From the NCBI GenBank assembly GCA_029010655.1, contig JAQXKW010000234.1, positions 1-5,148 of the forward strand: a stretch of DNA of 5,148 nucleotides. The letters are read 5' to 3'. Source of the DNA: Clostridia bacterium. Its GTDB lineage: Bacteria; Bacillota; Clostridia; Oscillospirales; CAG-272. Position 1 is the first letter of the stretch. Each line of letters starts with the position of its first letter. The notes beneath the pieces were generated by a model. The model was not told where the DNA came from and ran no database searches. It saw nothing but the letters and a program-made list of their open reading frames with translations. Positions 1-3,986 of the stretch are shown piece by piece. The position numbers and the translations under genes are program-made.

Positions 1-110
1 AAATCCGCAACGCCGGGCAAAAGCTGATTTCCGTGATAGATAACGCCGTCCATATCACATATAAAGCCCGTCTTTTTGTTAAAGTCAATGCAGTTCTTTT
101 TAGCGTTCAT
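1..110 (-). CDS. NagD-like HAD superfamily (HAD-IIA) phosphatase, N-terminal fragment
   Basis: The first 36 codons of a minus-strand gene lie here; the rest runs off the left edge. The protein begins MNAKKNCIDFNKKTGFICDM and continues DGVIYHGNQLLPGVAD. The stretch D19-M-D21-G-V-I-Y-H-G is HAD motif I (DxD, with D19 the expected phosphoaspartate nucleophile) in the form typical of the NagD/HAD-IIA sugar- and nucleotide-phosphatase group. That family is cytoplasmic, Mg2+-dependent and usually about 260 residues long, so roughly 85 percent of the protein is missing. The ATG at 110-108 is chosen because AGGAG (120-116 on the minus strand) sits 5 nt upstream and motif I falls at the usual distance from the N-terminus. 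The substrate cannot be told from this fragment: NagD relatives act on nucleoside monophosphates, p-nitrophenyl phosphate or 2-phosphoglycolate. Family assignment is firm; specific function is open. Confidence 0.85.
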   Translation of the reverse strand, partial: MNAKKNCIDFNKKTGFICDMDGVIYHGNQLLPGVAD

Positions 111-163
111 AAATGCTCCTTTGCCGCAGCAGTATTTGAAAAATGAAATGTGAAATACGAAAT

Positions 164-206
164 ATGGGAAAGAGGACTGAAGCCGCCCCGTTTCGGGCTT
201 TCCCAT
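164..206 (-). other. Leader stem-loop upstream of the NagD-like gene
   Basis: Perfect 9-bp arms ATGGGAAAG (164-172) and CTTTCCCAT (198-206) enclose a smaller hairpin with stem CCCG/CGGG (187-190/194-197) and loop TTT. With the -10 box at 215-220, transcription on the minus strand should start near 208, so this structure would sit at the very 5' end of a leader of about 98 nt. It lacks a U-tract, so it is not a normal terminator. A 5' end sealed in a stem could protect the mRNA from decay, but that role is inference. No known riboswitch consensus was recognised. Confidence 0.45.
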
Positions 207-214
207 GCGATTTC

Positions 215-243
215 ATTATAGCATAACTAAGGCTAAAAGGGAA
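215..243 (-). promoter_or_regulatory. Extended -10 promoter for the NagD-like gene
   Basis: On the minus strand a perfect TATAAT (220-215) is preceded by TGC, giving the extended -10 TGCTATAAT. The -35 position, 17 bp upstream (243-238), is a poor TTCCCT, which is typical of extended -10 promoters. The predicted start near 208 gives a leader of about 98 nt before the ATG at 110. Confidence 0.6.
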
Positions 244-283
244 CCTCTGTTTTTGTAAAATTACGGTAAATCGGAAAAAAATC

Positions 284-322
284 AATGCGAAGCATTGCAT
301 AGCATCAACGGAGATAACCGTT
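284..322. repeat. Two small hairpins, one of the GAA-loop type
   Basis: AATGC (284-288), GAA, GCATT (292-296) forms a mini-hairpin of the same NNNN-GAA-NNNN design as those at 821-866. It is followed by GCATAGCATCAAC, which resembles the CATCAC linker of that array. A second short pairing, AACGG/CCGTT (307-311/318-322), follows at once. It may be an isolated unit of the same repeat family. Each stem alone is short enough to arise by chance. Confidence 0.3.
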
Positions 323-347
323 ACATATCTTGAATCTTGATTTTCTC

Positions 348-376
348 TTGACTTTTGGATAAAGGTGTGATATCCT
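348..376 (+). promoter_or_regulatory. Promoter of candidate small RNA 1
   Basis: TTGACT (348-353), a 17-bp spacer and TATCCT (371-376) with an upstream TG (extended -10, TGATATCCT) form a good sigma-A promoter. The block from 337 is repeated at 483: TTGATTTTCTCTTGA is identical in both, as are TTTTGGA and TGTGATA inside the spacer. Conserved spacer sequence, beyond the -35 and -10 boxes, suggests recent duplication or a bound regulator. Confidence 0.65.
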
Positions 377-382
377 CTATGT

Positions 383-461
383 AAGAAGTTTGACTATCTC
401 TCGCTTCGGGCGTATGGGCTACGGCTTTTTGCAGTAGCAGAGTTTAGCAGACTTCTTTTTT
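383..461 (+). ncRNA. Candidate small RNA 1 of a tandem pair
   Basis: The predicted start of the upstream promoter (381-384) falls at the 5' arm of a closing stem: AAGAAGTTTG (383-392) pairs with CAGACTTCTT (448-457) as 10 bp including one G-U, followed directly by a T run to 461. Inside are a GCTAC/GTAGC hairpin (418-422/434-438) and a weak CGC/GCG hairpin with a TTCGG loop (403-413), so the RNA may fold as a three-way junction. Neither strand carries a plausible reading frame with a ribosome binding site. The closing stem plus U-tract could double as terminator, although the enclosed loop is larger than usual. The second copy at 529-599 has a closing stem at the same place built from partly different bases, which supports the fold. 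I do not recognise the family; 6S RNA, tmRNA and SRP RNA do not fit in length or motifs. Confidence 0.5.
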
Positions 462-493
462 GTGCCTGATTCATTTGGAAGATTGATTTTCTC

Positions 494-522
494 TTGATTT
501 TTGGACGGGGATGTGATACGAT
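494..522 (+). promoter_or_regulatory. Promoter of candidate small RNA 2
   Basis: TTGATT (494-499), a 17-bp spacer and TACGAT (517-522), again with TG before the -10 (TGATACGAT). It is the duplicate of the promoter at 348-376, offset by 146 bp, and keeps the same spacer length and internal TTTTGGA and TGTGATA blocks. Confidence 0.6.
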
Positions 523-528
523 CTCTTA

Positions 529-599
529 TAGAAGTTCTCTTACTATAACTGTCAGCGTTTGTTGCTCTCAGTTCACTGGTTTGGGGACTTCTGTTTTTT
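529..599 (+). ncRNA. Candidate small RNA 2 of a tandem pair
   Basis: The 5' arm AGAAGTTCTC (530-539) pairs with GGGGACTTCT (583-592) over 10 bp with two G-U pairs, followed by G and six Ts (594-599). This is the same architecture, and nearly the same distance from the promoter, as small RNA 1. The outer six pairs (AGAAGT/ACTTCT) are identical in the two copies; the inner pairs differ but still pair. A central hairpin AACTG/CAGTT (547-551/569-573) lies where copy 1 also has an internal hairpin. Short blocks ACTAT near the 5' arm and GTTT before the 3' arm are shared. The 82-codon reading frame starting at 494 begins inside the promoter, lacks a ribosome binding site and runs through the structure, so I do not treat it as a gene. 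Function unknown. Confidence 0.48.
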
Positions 600-716
600 A
601 TTCTGATACGATTTCTTTTCTTCGCATATCTCTGAACACAACTCTAAAAGTCATCCCTGCCGAATACAGGAGCAAATTTATTTGTATCGATAAATACTTT
701 GTTACGGTGGTATTAG

Positions 717-897
717 TGAAGCATCAGCTAACGCTGATGTGAGGCATTTTGCCTTGCGGCAAAATGTGAAGCGCTTGCCGTGTTCACGGCGGCGCAGTGA
801 TGCAAAGTGTTCCGCCTATCGCGCGAAGCGCACATCACAGACGAAGTCAACATCACGCCCGAAGGGTGCATCACGTTCCGCGCGAGCGGAACACATC
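717..897. repeat. Array of mini-hairpins with GTGAxG/CATCAC linkers
   Basis: At least seven stem-loops follow one another. Stems: CATCAGC/GCTGATG (722-728/733-739); CATTTTGCC/GGCAAAATG (745-753/758-766); GCCGT/ACGGC (777-781/786-790) inside GCGC/GCGC (771-774/792-795); GCGC-GAA-GCGC (821-831); GAC-GAA-GTC (840-848); CCC-GAA-GGG (858-866); GTTCCGC-gcga-GCGGAAC (875-892). In the left part the linkers read GTGAAG, GTGAGG, GTGAAG and GTGATG (717, 739, 766, 797). In the right part they read CATCAC, the complement of GTGATG, at 833, 851 and 869, exactly 18 bp apart. Stem bases differ from unit to unit while pairing is kept. GTGTTCCGC (807-815) and GCGGAACAC (886-894) add a longer inverted pair. It resembles REP/BIME-type intergenic repeats. 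Reading frames crossing it on both strands are by-products of the repetition. Confidence 0.65.
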
Positions 898-900
898 GTT

Positions 901-934
901 GCAAAAAGCACCTGCTTACGCAGGTGCTTTTTGC
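901..934 (-). terminator. Intrinsic terminator after tRNA-Gln, potentially bidirectional
   Basis: A perfect 15-bp inverted repeat, GCAAAAAGCACCTGC (901-915) and GCAGGTGCTTTTTGC (920-934), with a 4-nt loop. It begins one base after the CCA end of the minus-strand tRNA. The GC-rich core followed by a T-run works as a terminator for the tRNA, and its symmetry would also stop plus-strand transcription from the small RNA side. Confidence 0.85.
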
Positions 935-1008
935 TGGCTGGGATAGTTGGACTCGAACCAGCAAAACAGGAGTCAAAGTCCTGTGTGTTACCGTTACACC
1001 ATATCCCA
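935..1008 (-). tRNA. trnQ: tRNA-Gln (anticodon UUG)
   Basis: This 74-nt minus-strand tRNA has an encoded CCA (937-935). The acceptor stem is TGGGATA/TATCCCA (1008-1002 with 945-939) and the discriminator is G (938). The D arm is GTGT/ACAC with a 7-nt loop AACGGTA. The anticodon stem CAGGA/TCCTG holds loop CTTTGAC, so the anticodon is UUG (976-974), which reads glutamine CAA. The T arm has the normal loop TTCGAGT. One oddity is the T stem GCTGG/CCAAC, where a C faces an A (961 and 947); the family normally has GCTGG/CCAGC. All other stems pair fully, so the gene is probably functional. It has its own promoter and terminator and is a single-gene unit. Confidence 0.95.
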
Positions 1009-1019
1009 TTGACCGTATA

Positions 1020-1048
1020 AGTATAACATAATTGAAAATCGGTGTCAA
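1020..1048 (-). promoter_or_regulatory. Consensus promoter of tRNA-Gln
   Basis: On the minus strand: TTGACA (1048-1043), a 17-bp spacer and TATACT (1025-1020), with TG one base before the -10 (extended). This is one mismatch from the full sigma-A consensus and suits a stable-RNA gene. Transcription should start near 1013, about five bases before the mature tRNA 5' end. Confidence 0.9.
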
Positions 1049-1091
1049 GACAAAATGTATCGAAATGATTTTTCCGGCATAAAATATCTAT

Positions 1092-1145
1092 AAGACGAAC
1101 TAAGAGCCGCCCTGCTGACCCCGTGGGGCGGGACGGCTCCGTCTT
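1092..1145. other. Large GC-rich stem structure in intergenic DNA
   Basis: Nested arms: AAGACG (1092-1097) with CGTCTT (1140-1145); GAGCCG (1104-1109) with CGGCTC (1134-1139); CCC with GGG (1110-1112/1130-1132); CCCC with GGGG around GT (1119-1128). A six-base bulge AACTAA lies on one side only. There is no clear T-run on either side, so it is not a convincing terminator. A further stem, TTTGCACA/TGTGCAAA (1200-1207/1224-1231), and TTTCCC/GGGAAA (1278-1283/1289-1294) lie downstream. The stretch 1049-1475 has no gene I can support. Confidence 0.4.
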
Positions 1146-1348
1146 TCTCCGCCGAAACCTGCCGTGAGAGGTCGGGGTAAAGCGGAAAAAGCAATTTATT
1201 TTGCACAGAGCTGAATAAAATTTTGTGCAAATTTTACATAGTCTGTTTTGCCCCGTAAAACCGAGGTTCTTTTCCCTTTTCCCTTATCGGGAAATATTTG
1301 CGCCTGTCGTTTTTTCGTAGCCGAACAAATTTTCGGGCGTCAGTAAAG

Positions 1349-1455
1349 TCAACAGCGGTGGGAAATCAACAGGGTTTTCAACAATCTGTTGAAAAACAGT
1401 TAGGCATATGCGGAACAAATTTCGCGAAAATATGTTTTGTGGACTTTCCACAAAA
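1349..1455. repeat. Cluster of perfect palindromes and TCAACA motifs
   Basis: Within 107 bp lie two 9-3-9 perfect palindromes: arms TTTTCAACA/TGTTGAAAA around ATC (1375-1395) and arms TTTTGTGGA/TCCACAAAA around CTT (1435-1455). Between them are GCATATGC (1404-1411) and TTTCGCGAAA (1420-1429). TCAACA occurs at 1349, 1366 and 1378, and inverted at 1387-1392. The half-sites TTTTCAACA and CTTTCCACA each match 7 of 9 bases of the DnaA box TTATCCACA. The composition recalls oriC flanks of Clostridia, but no replication gene is nearby, so protein-binding sites of unknown kind is the safest description. The right palindrome ends 20 bp before the membrane-protein stop codon; it lacks a U-tract, so it is not a good terminator for that gene. 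Confidence 0.45.
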
Positions 1456-1475
1456 GCCTTGTGCCCCGCATTTTT

Positions 1476-2054
1476 TCATTTTTTCAGCGATTTTCTCTTT
1501 TCGCGAAGCTTTCTGCGCATTTCGGCGGCTTTACGCCGCTTTTCCTGTCTGCCAATTATGGCACGGCGGGACTTTTCCGATACGGAAAAGCGCAGAAAAT
1601 CAAGGGCGGGGGAAAGCTGTACCCAAAAAGAACAGCAAATTCCGAAAACGAGAACATACACAAATGCGGTAAAGTCCTCCGCACGGGTAAGAGTTGCGCA
1701 TATATATGAATAAATCTGTAAAAGCACCGCCCAGGCAAAGGAAAAGCTAAGGCGCAGCGCAAACGTCTTCGGGGAGAGCAGGGCGCAGATAATACAGAAA
1801 AGCGTTGCCGCCGCCGCAAAAGACAGTGTCACGGCGCAAAACACCGAAAAGTCTCCGAAGGGGGAAACGGCGCTGTCTATTGGGCAAAGGAAAAAGGACA
1901 AGGCGCCCGCAAAAGCTCCGCAGAGAAAGACGCCCAGATTTACGAAAAATGCGCTTTTTGCGGCTTTTCCCACGCAGATTTTGCGGAAAGCGGAAATATT
2001 AAATACAAAAAGAACTGCGGAAAAAACTACCGCCGAAATAACTGTCAGTGCCAT
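1476..2054 (-). CDS. Hypothetical multi-pass membrane protein with basic C-terminal tail
   Basis: The 192-residue protein starts MALTVISAVV. I chose the ATG at 2054-2052 because GGAGG (2065-2061) sits 6 nt upstream and a promoter lies just before it; the 42-codon upstream extension would overlap that promoter and reads as low-quality sequence. Hydrophobic segments lie at about residues 3-23, 33-57, 66-94, 98-121 and 128-152, consistent with five membrane spans. Residues 160-192 are almost all charged (RRAIIGRQEKRRKAAEMRRK, ending KSLKK), a likely cytoplasmic helical tail that would agree with the positive-inside rule. The protein is rich in Phe, Cys and Ala. No catalytic motif or known family was recognised. 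It is monocistronic as far as the window shows, and divergent from the aminotransferase across a 189-bp shared control region. The coding assignment is fairly safe; the function is unknown. Confidence 0.7.
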   Translation of the reverse strand: MALTVISAVVFSAVLFVFNISAFRKICVGKAAKSAFFVNLGVFLCGAFAGALSFFLCPIDSAVSPFGDFSVFCAVTLSFAAAATLFCIICALLSPKTFALRLSFSFAWAVLLQIYSYICATLTRAEDFTAFVYVLVFGICCSFWVQLSPALDFLRFSVSEKSRRAIIGRQEKRRKAAEMRRKLREKRKSLKK

Positions 2055-2073
2055 GCTACACCTCCACTTATAT

Positions 2074-2102
2074 ATTTTACCACCGAAAGAAGAATATTTC
2101 AA
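2074..2102 (-). promoter_or_regulatory. Promoter of the membrane-protein gene
   Basis: On the minus strand: TTGAAA (2102-2097), a 17-bp spacer and TAAAAT (2079-2074), preceded by TG one base upstream (extended -10). The start site should lie near 2067, at or very close to the GGAGG, so the leader is very short. This supports the start at 2054 and argues against the upstream extension. Confidence 0.7.
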
Positions 2103-2132
2103 CACAGTTTTGAAGTTTTTTCTGAAAGATAC

Positions 2133-2161
2133 TTGCAATTCGCTTTCATTTGTAGTATAAT
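2133..2161 (+). promoter_or_regulatory. Promoter of the aspartate aminotransferase gene
   Basis: TTGCAA (2133-2138), a 17-bp spacer and a perfect TATAAT (2156-2161). The start is expected near 2168, giving a 75-nt leader. It lies back to back with the membrane-protein promoter; the two -35 boxes are about 30 bp apart, so a regulator bound between them could affect both genes. No terminator, T-box or riboswitch was seen in the leader. Confidence 0.8.
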
Positions 2162-2243
2162 TTTTACTTAATGAGAGCATTATTTGAAAGTTTAAGAAAG
2201 CTAAAATTCAAATTATTACTCCATATCCGCAGGAGGGAAATAT

Positions 2244-3491
2244 ATGTCAAAAGAAAGTTTATCGGAGCTTCGCCGTCAGTACGAAGAATGGTGTAAAAAA
2301 GGGCTCAGCCTTGATTTAACCAGAGGAAAGCCCGGCAGGGAACAGCTTGCCCTGTCCGAGGAAATGCTGGGCGTTATCAGCTCGGGCGACGACTGTCATT
2401 CCGAGGGGGGGCTGGACTGCCGCAACTACGGCTGTCTGGACGGTATTCCCGAGGCAAAAAAGCTGTTTTCCGAGCTTCTCGGAATTCCCGAAAGCATGCT
2501 GTTTATAGGAGGAAACTCCTCTCTCAATATGATGTTCGATACGGTGAGCAGATGTATGCTTTTCGGCACGGCGGGCAGTGAAAAGCCGTGGGCACAGCAG
2601 GGAAAAATCAAATTCCTTTGCCCCAGCCCCGGATATGACCGCCATTTCGCCATCTGCAAGGCAATGGGCATTGAGATGATAACCGTTGATATTAATCCCG
2701 GCGGCCCCGACATGGACATGATCGAGGATTATGTCAATAACGACCCCGCAGTTAAAGGTATATGGTGCGTTCCCAAGTTCTCCAACCCTTCCGGCTACTG
2801 CTATTCCGACGAAACCGTGCGCCGCTTTGCCGCATTGAAGCCGGCGGCTCCCGATTTCAGAATTTTCTGGGATAACGCCTACGCCATTCACGAGATATAT
2901 GACGAGGAGGTAAAGCTTCTCGATATATTTGAGGAGGCGAAAAAGTACGGAAACGAGGACTTGATTTTCTACTTCGCCTCCACCTCGAAGATTACGTTCC
3001 CCGGAAGCGGAGTGGCAATTATGGCGGCAAGCGAGAACAATCTGCGGCAAATGCTGCCCTATGTGTCGGCGCAGACCATCGGCTACGATAAGATAAACCA
3101 GATGCGCCATGTAAAGTATTTCAAAAACGCCGACGGCGTAAGAGCCCATATGAAAGAGCACGCAAGGATAATCCGCCCCCGCTTTGAAGCCGTCATAAAC
3201 GCTTTCCGAGAGAATCTGACGGGAGTTGCAAGAAGATGGACGGAGCCTAAAGGAGGATATTTTATAGACCTGTCCGTGCCGGACGGGTGTGCGAAGAGAG
3301 TGTTCGACCTTTGCGCCGGAGCAGGGGTAAAGCTCACCACCGTGGGCGCCGTTTACCCGTACGGCTTGGACCCTAACGACAGACATTTGAGAATTGCGCC
3401 CACATATCCCGATTTTGAGGAGCTGACCCTTGCCACCGAGATTTTGTGCCTGTGCGTGAAGCTGGCAGTAGCGGAAAGGGAAGAGGGATAA
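2244..3491 (+). CDS. Aspartate aminotransferase, PLP-dependent fold type I, subgroup Ic
   Basis: This complete 415-residue protein would transfer the amino group between aspartate and 2-oxoglutarate in the cytoplasm, linking oxaloacetate to aspartate-family amino acids. Visible features in order: LTRGKPG (25-31) near the substrate site; GGNSS (89-93), the cofactor phosphate-binding turn; NPSG (181-184), whose Asn contacts the PLP O3' atom; DNAY (210-213), with Asp210 pairing to the pyridine nitrogen and Tyr213 to O3'; STSKITFPGSG (246-256), with Lys249 as the Schiff-base lysine; and HLRIAPTYP (381-389), with Arg383 expected to bind the substrate alpha-carboxylate. Length and motif style fit the family represented by the Corynebacterium glutamicum aspartate aminotransferase (I believe Pfam Asp_aminotransf), rather than the classic AspC type. 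The ATG at 2244 has AGGAGG 7 nt upstream. The stop codon lies one base before a repeat element, with no ordinary terminator. Substrate preference is inferred from the family; MocR-like regulators are excluded because there is no DNA-binding domain. Confidence 0.92.
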   Translation: MSKESLSELRRQYEEWCKKGLSLDLTRGKPGREQLALSEEMLGVISSGDDCHSEGGLDCRNYGCLDGIPEAKKLFSELLGIPESMLFIGGNSSLNMMFDTVSRCMLFGTAGSEKPWAQQGKIKFLCPSPGYDRHFAICKAMGIEMITVDINPGGPDMDMIEDYVNNDPAVKGIWCVPKFSNPSGYCYSDETVRRFAALKPAAPDFRIFWDNAYAIHEIYDEEVKLLDIFEEAKKYGNEDLIFYFASTSKITFPGSGVAIMAASENNLRQMLPYVSAQTIGYDKINQMRHVKYFKNADGVRAHMKEHARIIRPRFEAVINAFRENLTGVARRWTEPKGGYFIDLSVPDGCAKRVFDLCAGAGVKLTTVGAVYPYGLDPNDRHLRIAPTYPDFEELTLATEILCLCVKLAVAEREEG

Positions 3492-3492
3492 A

Positions 3493-3537
3493 GCGGCTGG
3501 CAGTTAGCGGCTGGCGGCTAGCCGGCGGCGAAGCCGC
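3493..3537 (+). repeat. Left terminal array of the 7-bp repeat GCGGCTR
   Basis: Successive heptamers: GCGGCTG (3493), GCAGTTA (3500), GCGGCTG (3507), GCGGCTA (3514), GCCGGCG (3521), GCGAAGC (3528), then CGC. The last units form hairpin GGCGGC-GAA-GCCGCC (3524-3538). The reverse complement of 4312-4363 has the same unit order, so this is one arm of an imperfect inverted repeat. It begins one base after the aminotransferase stop codon. Confidence 0.75.
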
Positions 3538-3561
3538 CCACACCGAGAGACGCTTGCGTCT

Positions 3562-3603
3562 CCTGTCATTGCGAGGGTGCGTAGCACCCGTGGCAATCTC
3601 TAC
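3562..3603 (+). repeat. CATTGC hairpin module, copy 1
   Basis: CCTGTCATTGCGA, stem GGGTGC-gta-GCACCC (3575-3589), then GTGGCAATCTCTAC. The constant flanks CATTGC and GGCAATC are shared with three other copies; the stem is variable. The 12-base end GGCAATCTCTAC is the exact reverse complement of the outer end of copy 4. Confidence 0.75.
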
Positions 3604-3651
3604 TAACGTGTTGATGTTCTCGCCGTCAACGGAAATGCGAACGGTTTGTTT

Positions 3652-3798
3652 GCCTCCCTTGTGATGGCTTCACGAAGTGAAACCGCAGGGAGGTGTCAGC
3701 CCTTGCGGCTGACGGAGGGATTGTCTTTGGTGTGACGTTGGGAAACAATCCCTCCGTCACGGCATACGCCGTGCCACCTCCCTTTGCACAAGGGAGGC
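3652..3798. repeat. 147-bp palindromic repeat with internal hairpins
   Basis: Outer arms GCCTCCCTTGTG (3652-3663) and CACAAGGGAGGC (3787-3798) pair perfectly. Next come GGGAGGTG (3688-3695) with CACCTCCC (3775-3782), and CGGAGGGATTGT (3713-3724) with ACAATCCCTCCG (3745-3756). Between the paired blocks sit side hairpins with unlike sequence: TTCAC-GAA-GTGAA (3669-3681), GTCAGCC/GGCTGAC (3695-3701/3707-3713) and CACGGC-atac-GCCGTG (3758-3773). The fold is therefore a long stem with cruciform side arms. I have the impression that such CTCCCT/AATCCCTCCG repeats are common between genes of gut Clostridia, but could not check it here. Confidence 0.7.
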
Positions 3799-3800
3799 AG

Positions 3801-3812
3801 CGGTCTGCTGTC
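3801..3812 (+). repeat. 12-bp direct repeat, copy A
   Basis: CGGTCTGCTGTC occurs here, directly after the 147-bp palindrome, and again at 3947-3958. The two copies bracket about 134 bp holding the hairpin repeats at 3826-3876 and 3922-3949. They may mark the edges of a nested insertion or a recombination between repeats. Confidence 0.5.
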
Positions 3813-3825
3813 ACAGTCGGTAAGC

Positions 3826-3876
3826 CTTCCCTTAATAAAGGGAAGGGGGACCGGCTCTGCCGGTGGATGAGTTGTA
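3826..3876 (+). repeat. Half-palindrome repeat with two hairpins
   Basis: CTTCCCTT-aata-AAGGGAAG (3826-3845) is followed by GGGG and ACCGGC-tct-GCCGGT (3850-3864), then GGATGAGTTGT. The layout (purine-rich stem, variable hairpin, GGATGAG tail) parallels one arm of the 147-bp palindrome. No matching opposite arm (ACAACTCATCC) lies in the window, so this may be a truncated copy of a related repeat. Confidence 0.45.
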
Positions 3877-3921
3877 TCCTTACATGCAATTACAGCTTTA
3901 TAAAAGGCGAAAACATAAAAA

Positions 3922-3949
3922 TCGGCGGGAGCAAGCCCCCGCCCTACGG
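3922..3949 (+). repeat. GC-rich hairpin repeat
   Basis: GGCGGG (3924-3929) pairs with CCCGCC (3938-3943); an inner GC/GC pair lies across an A/C mismatch. It is followed by CTACGGT, which runs into the second copy of the 12-bp direct repeat. A separate hairpin CTATGC-acc-GCATAG (3968-3982) lies just downstream. Confidence 0.45.
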
Positions 3950-3958
3950 TCTGCTGTC
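3947..3958 (+). repeat. 12-bp direct repeat, copy B
   Basis: Exact second copy of CGGTCTGCTGTC (first at 3801-3812), in the same orientation. Confidence 0.5.
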
Positions 3959-3986
3959 GCCGCACGTCTATGCACCGCATAGGCGT

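Noticed and set aside
582..612. Third copy of the small RNA promoter (TGATACGAT at 604-612)
   Set aside because: The -10-like block matches, but there is no -35 at 17 bp and no closing stem or T-run downstream.
494..742. Reading frame of 82 codons on the plus strand
   Set aside because: It starts inside a promoter, has no ribosome binding site, runs across the candidate small RNA with its stems, and its translation shows no family features.
717..897. CRISPR array
   Set aside because: Constant parts are only 6 bp, the intervals are 12 bp and self-complementary, and no cas gene is present.
728..1048. Overlapping reading frames on both strands through the hairpin array and tRNA
   Set aside because: They read through palindromes and the tRNA gene; frames open on both strands are expected from inverted repeats rich in few stop triplets.
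1349..1455. Calling the palindrome cluster oriC
   Set aside because: The DnaA-box matches are only 7 of 9, and no dnaA, dnaN or other replication gene is in the window, so it is kept as an observation only.
1298..1713. Three overlapping plus-strand frames of 90-124 codons
   Set aside because: They lie opposite the better supported membrane-protein gene or in the palindrome cluster, and lack ribosome binding sites and sensible composition.
2055..2180. 42-codon N-terminal extension of the membrane protein
   Set aside because: It would overlap a TTGAAA-17-TAAAAT promoter, whereas the ATG at 2054 has GGAGG at ideal distance and starts directly with a membrane segment.
2316..3386. 356-codon minus-strand frame opposite the aminotransferase
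   Set aside because: It is a shadow of a gene whose PLP motifs are all intact; no ribosome binding site or family signature on the minus strand.
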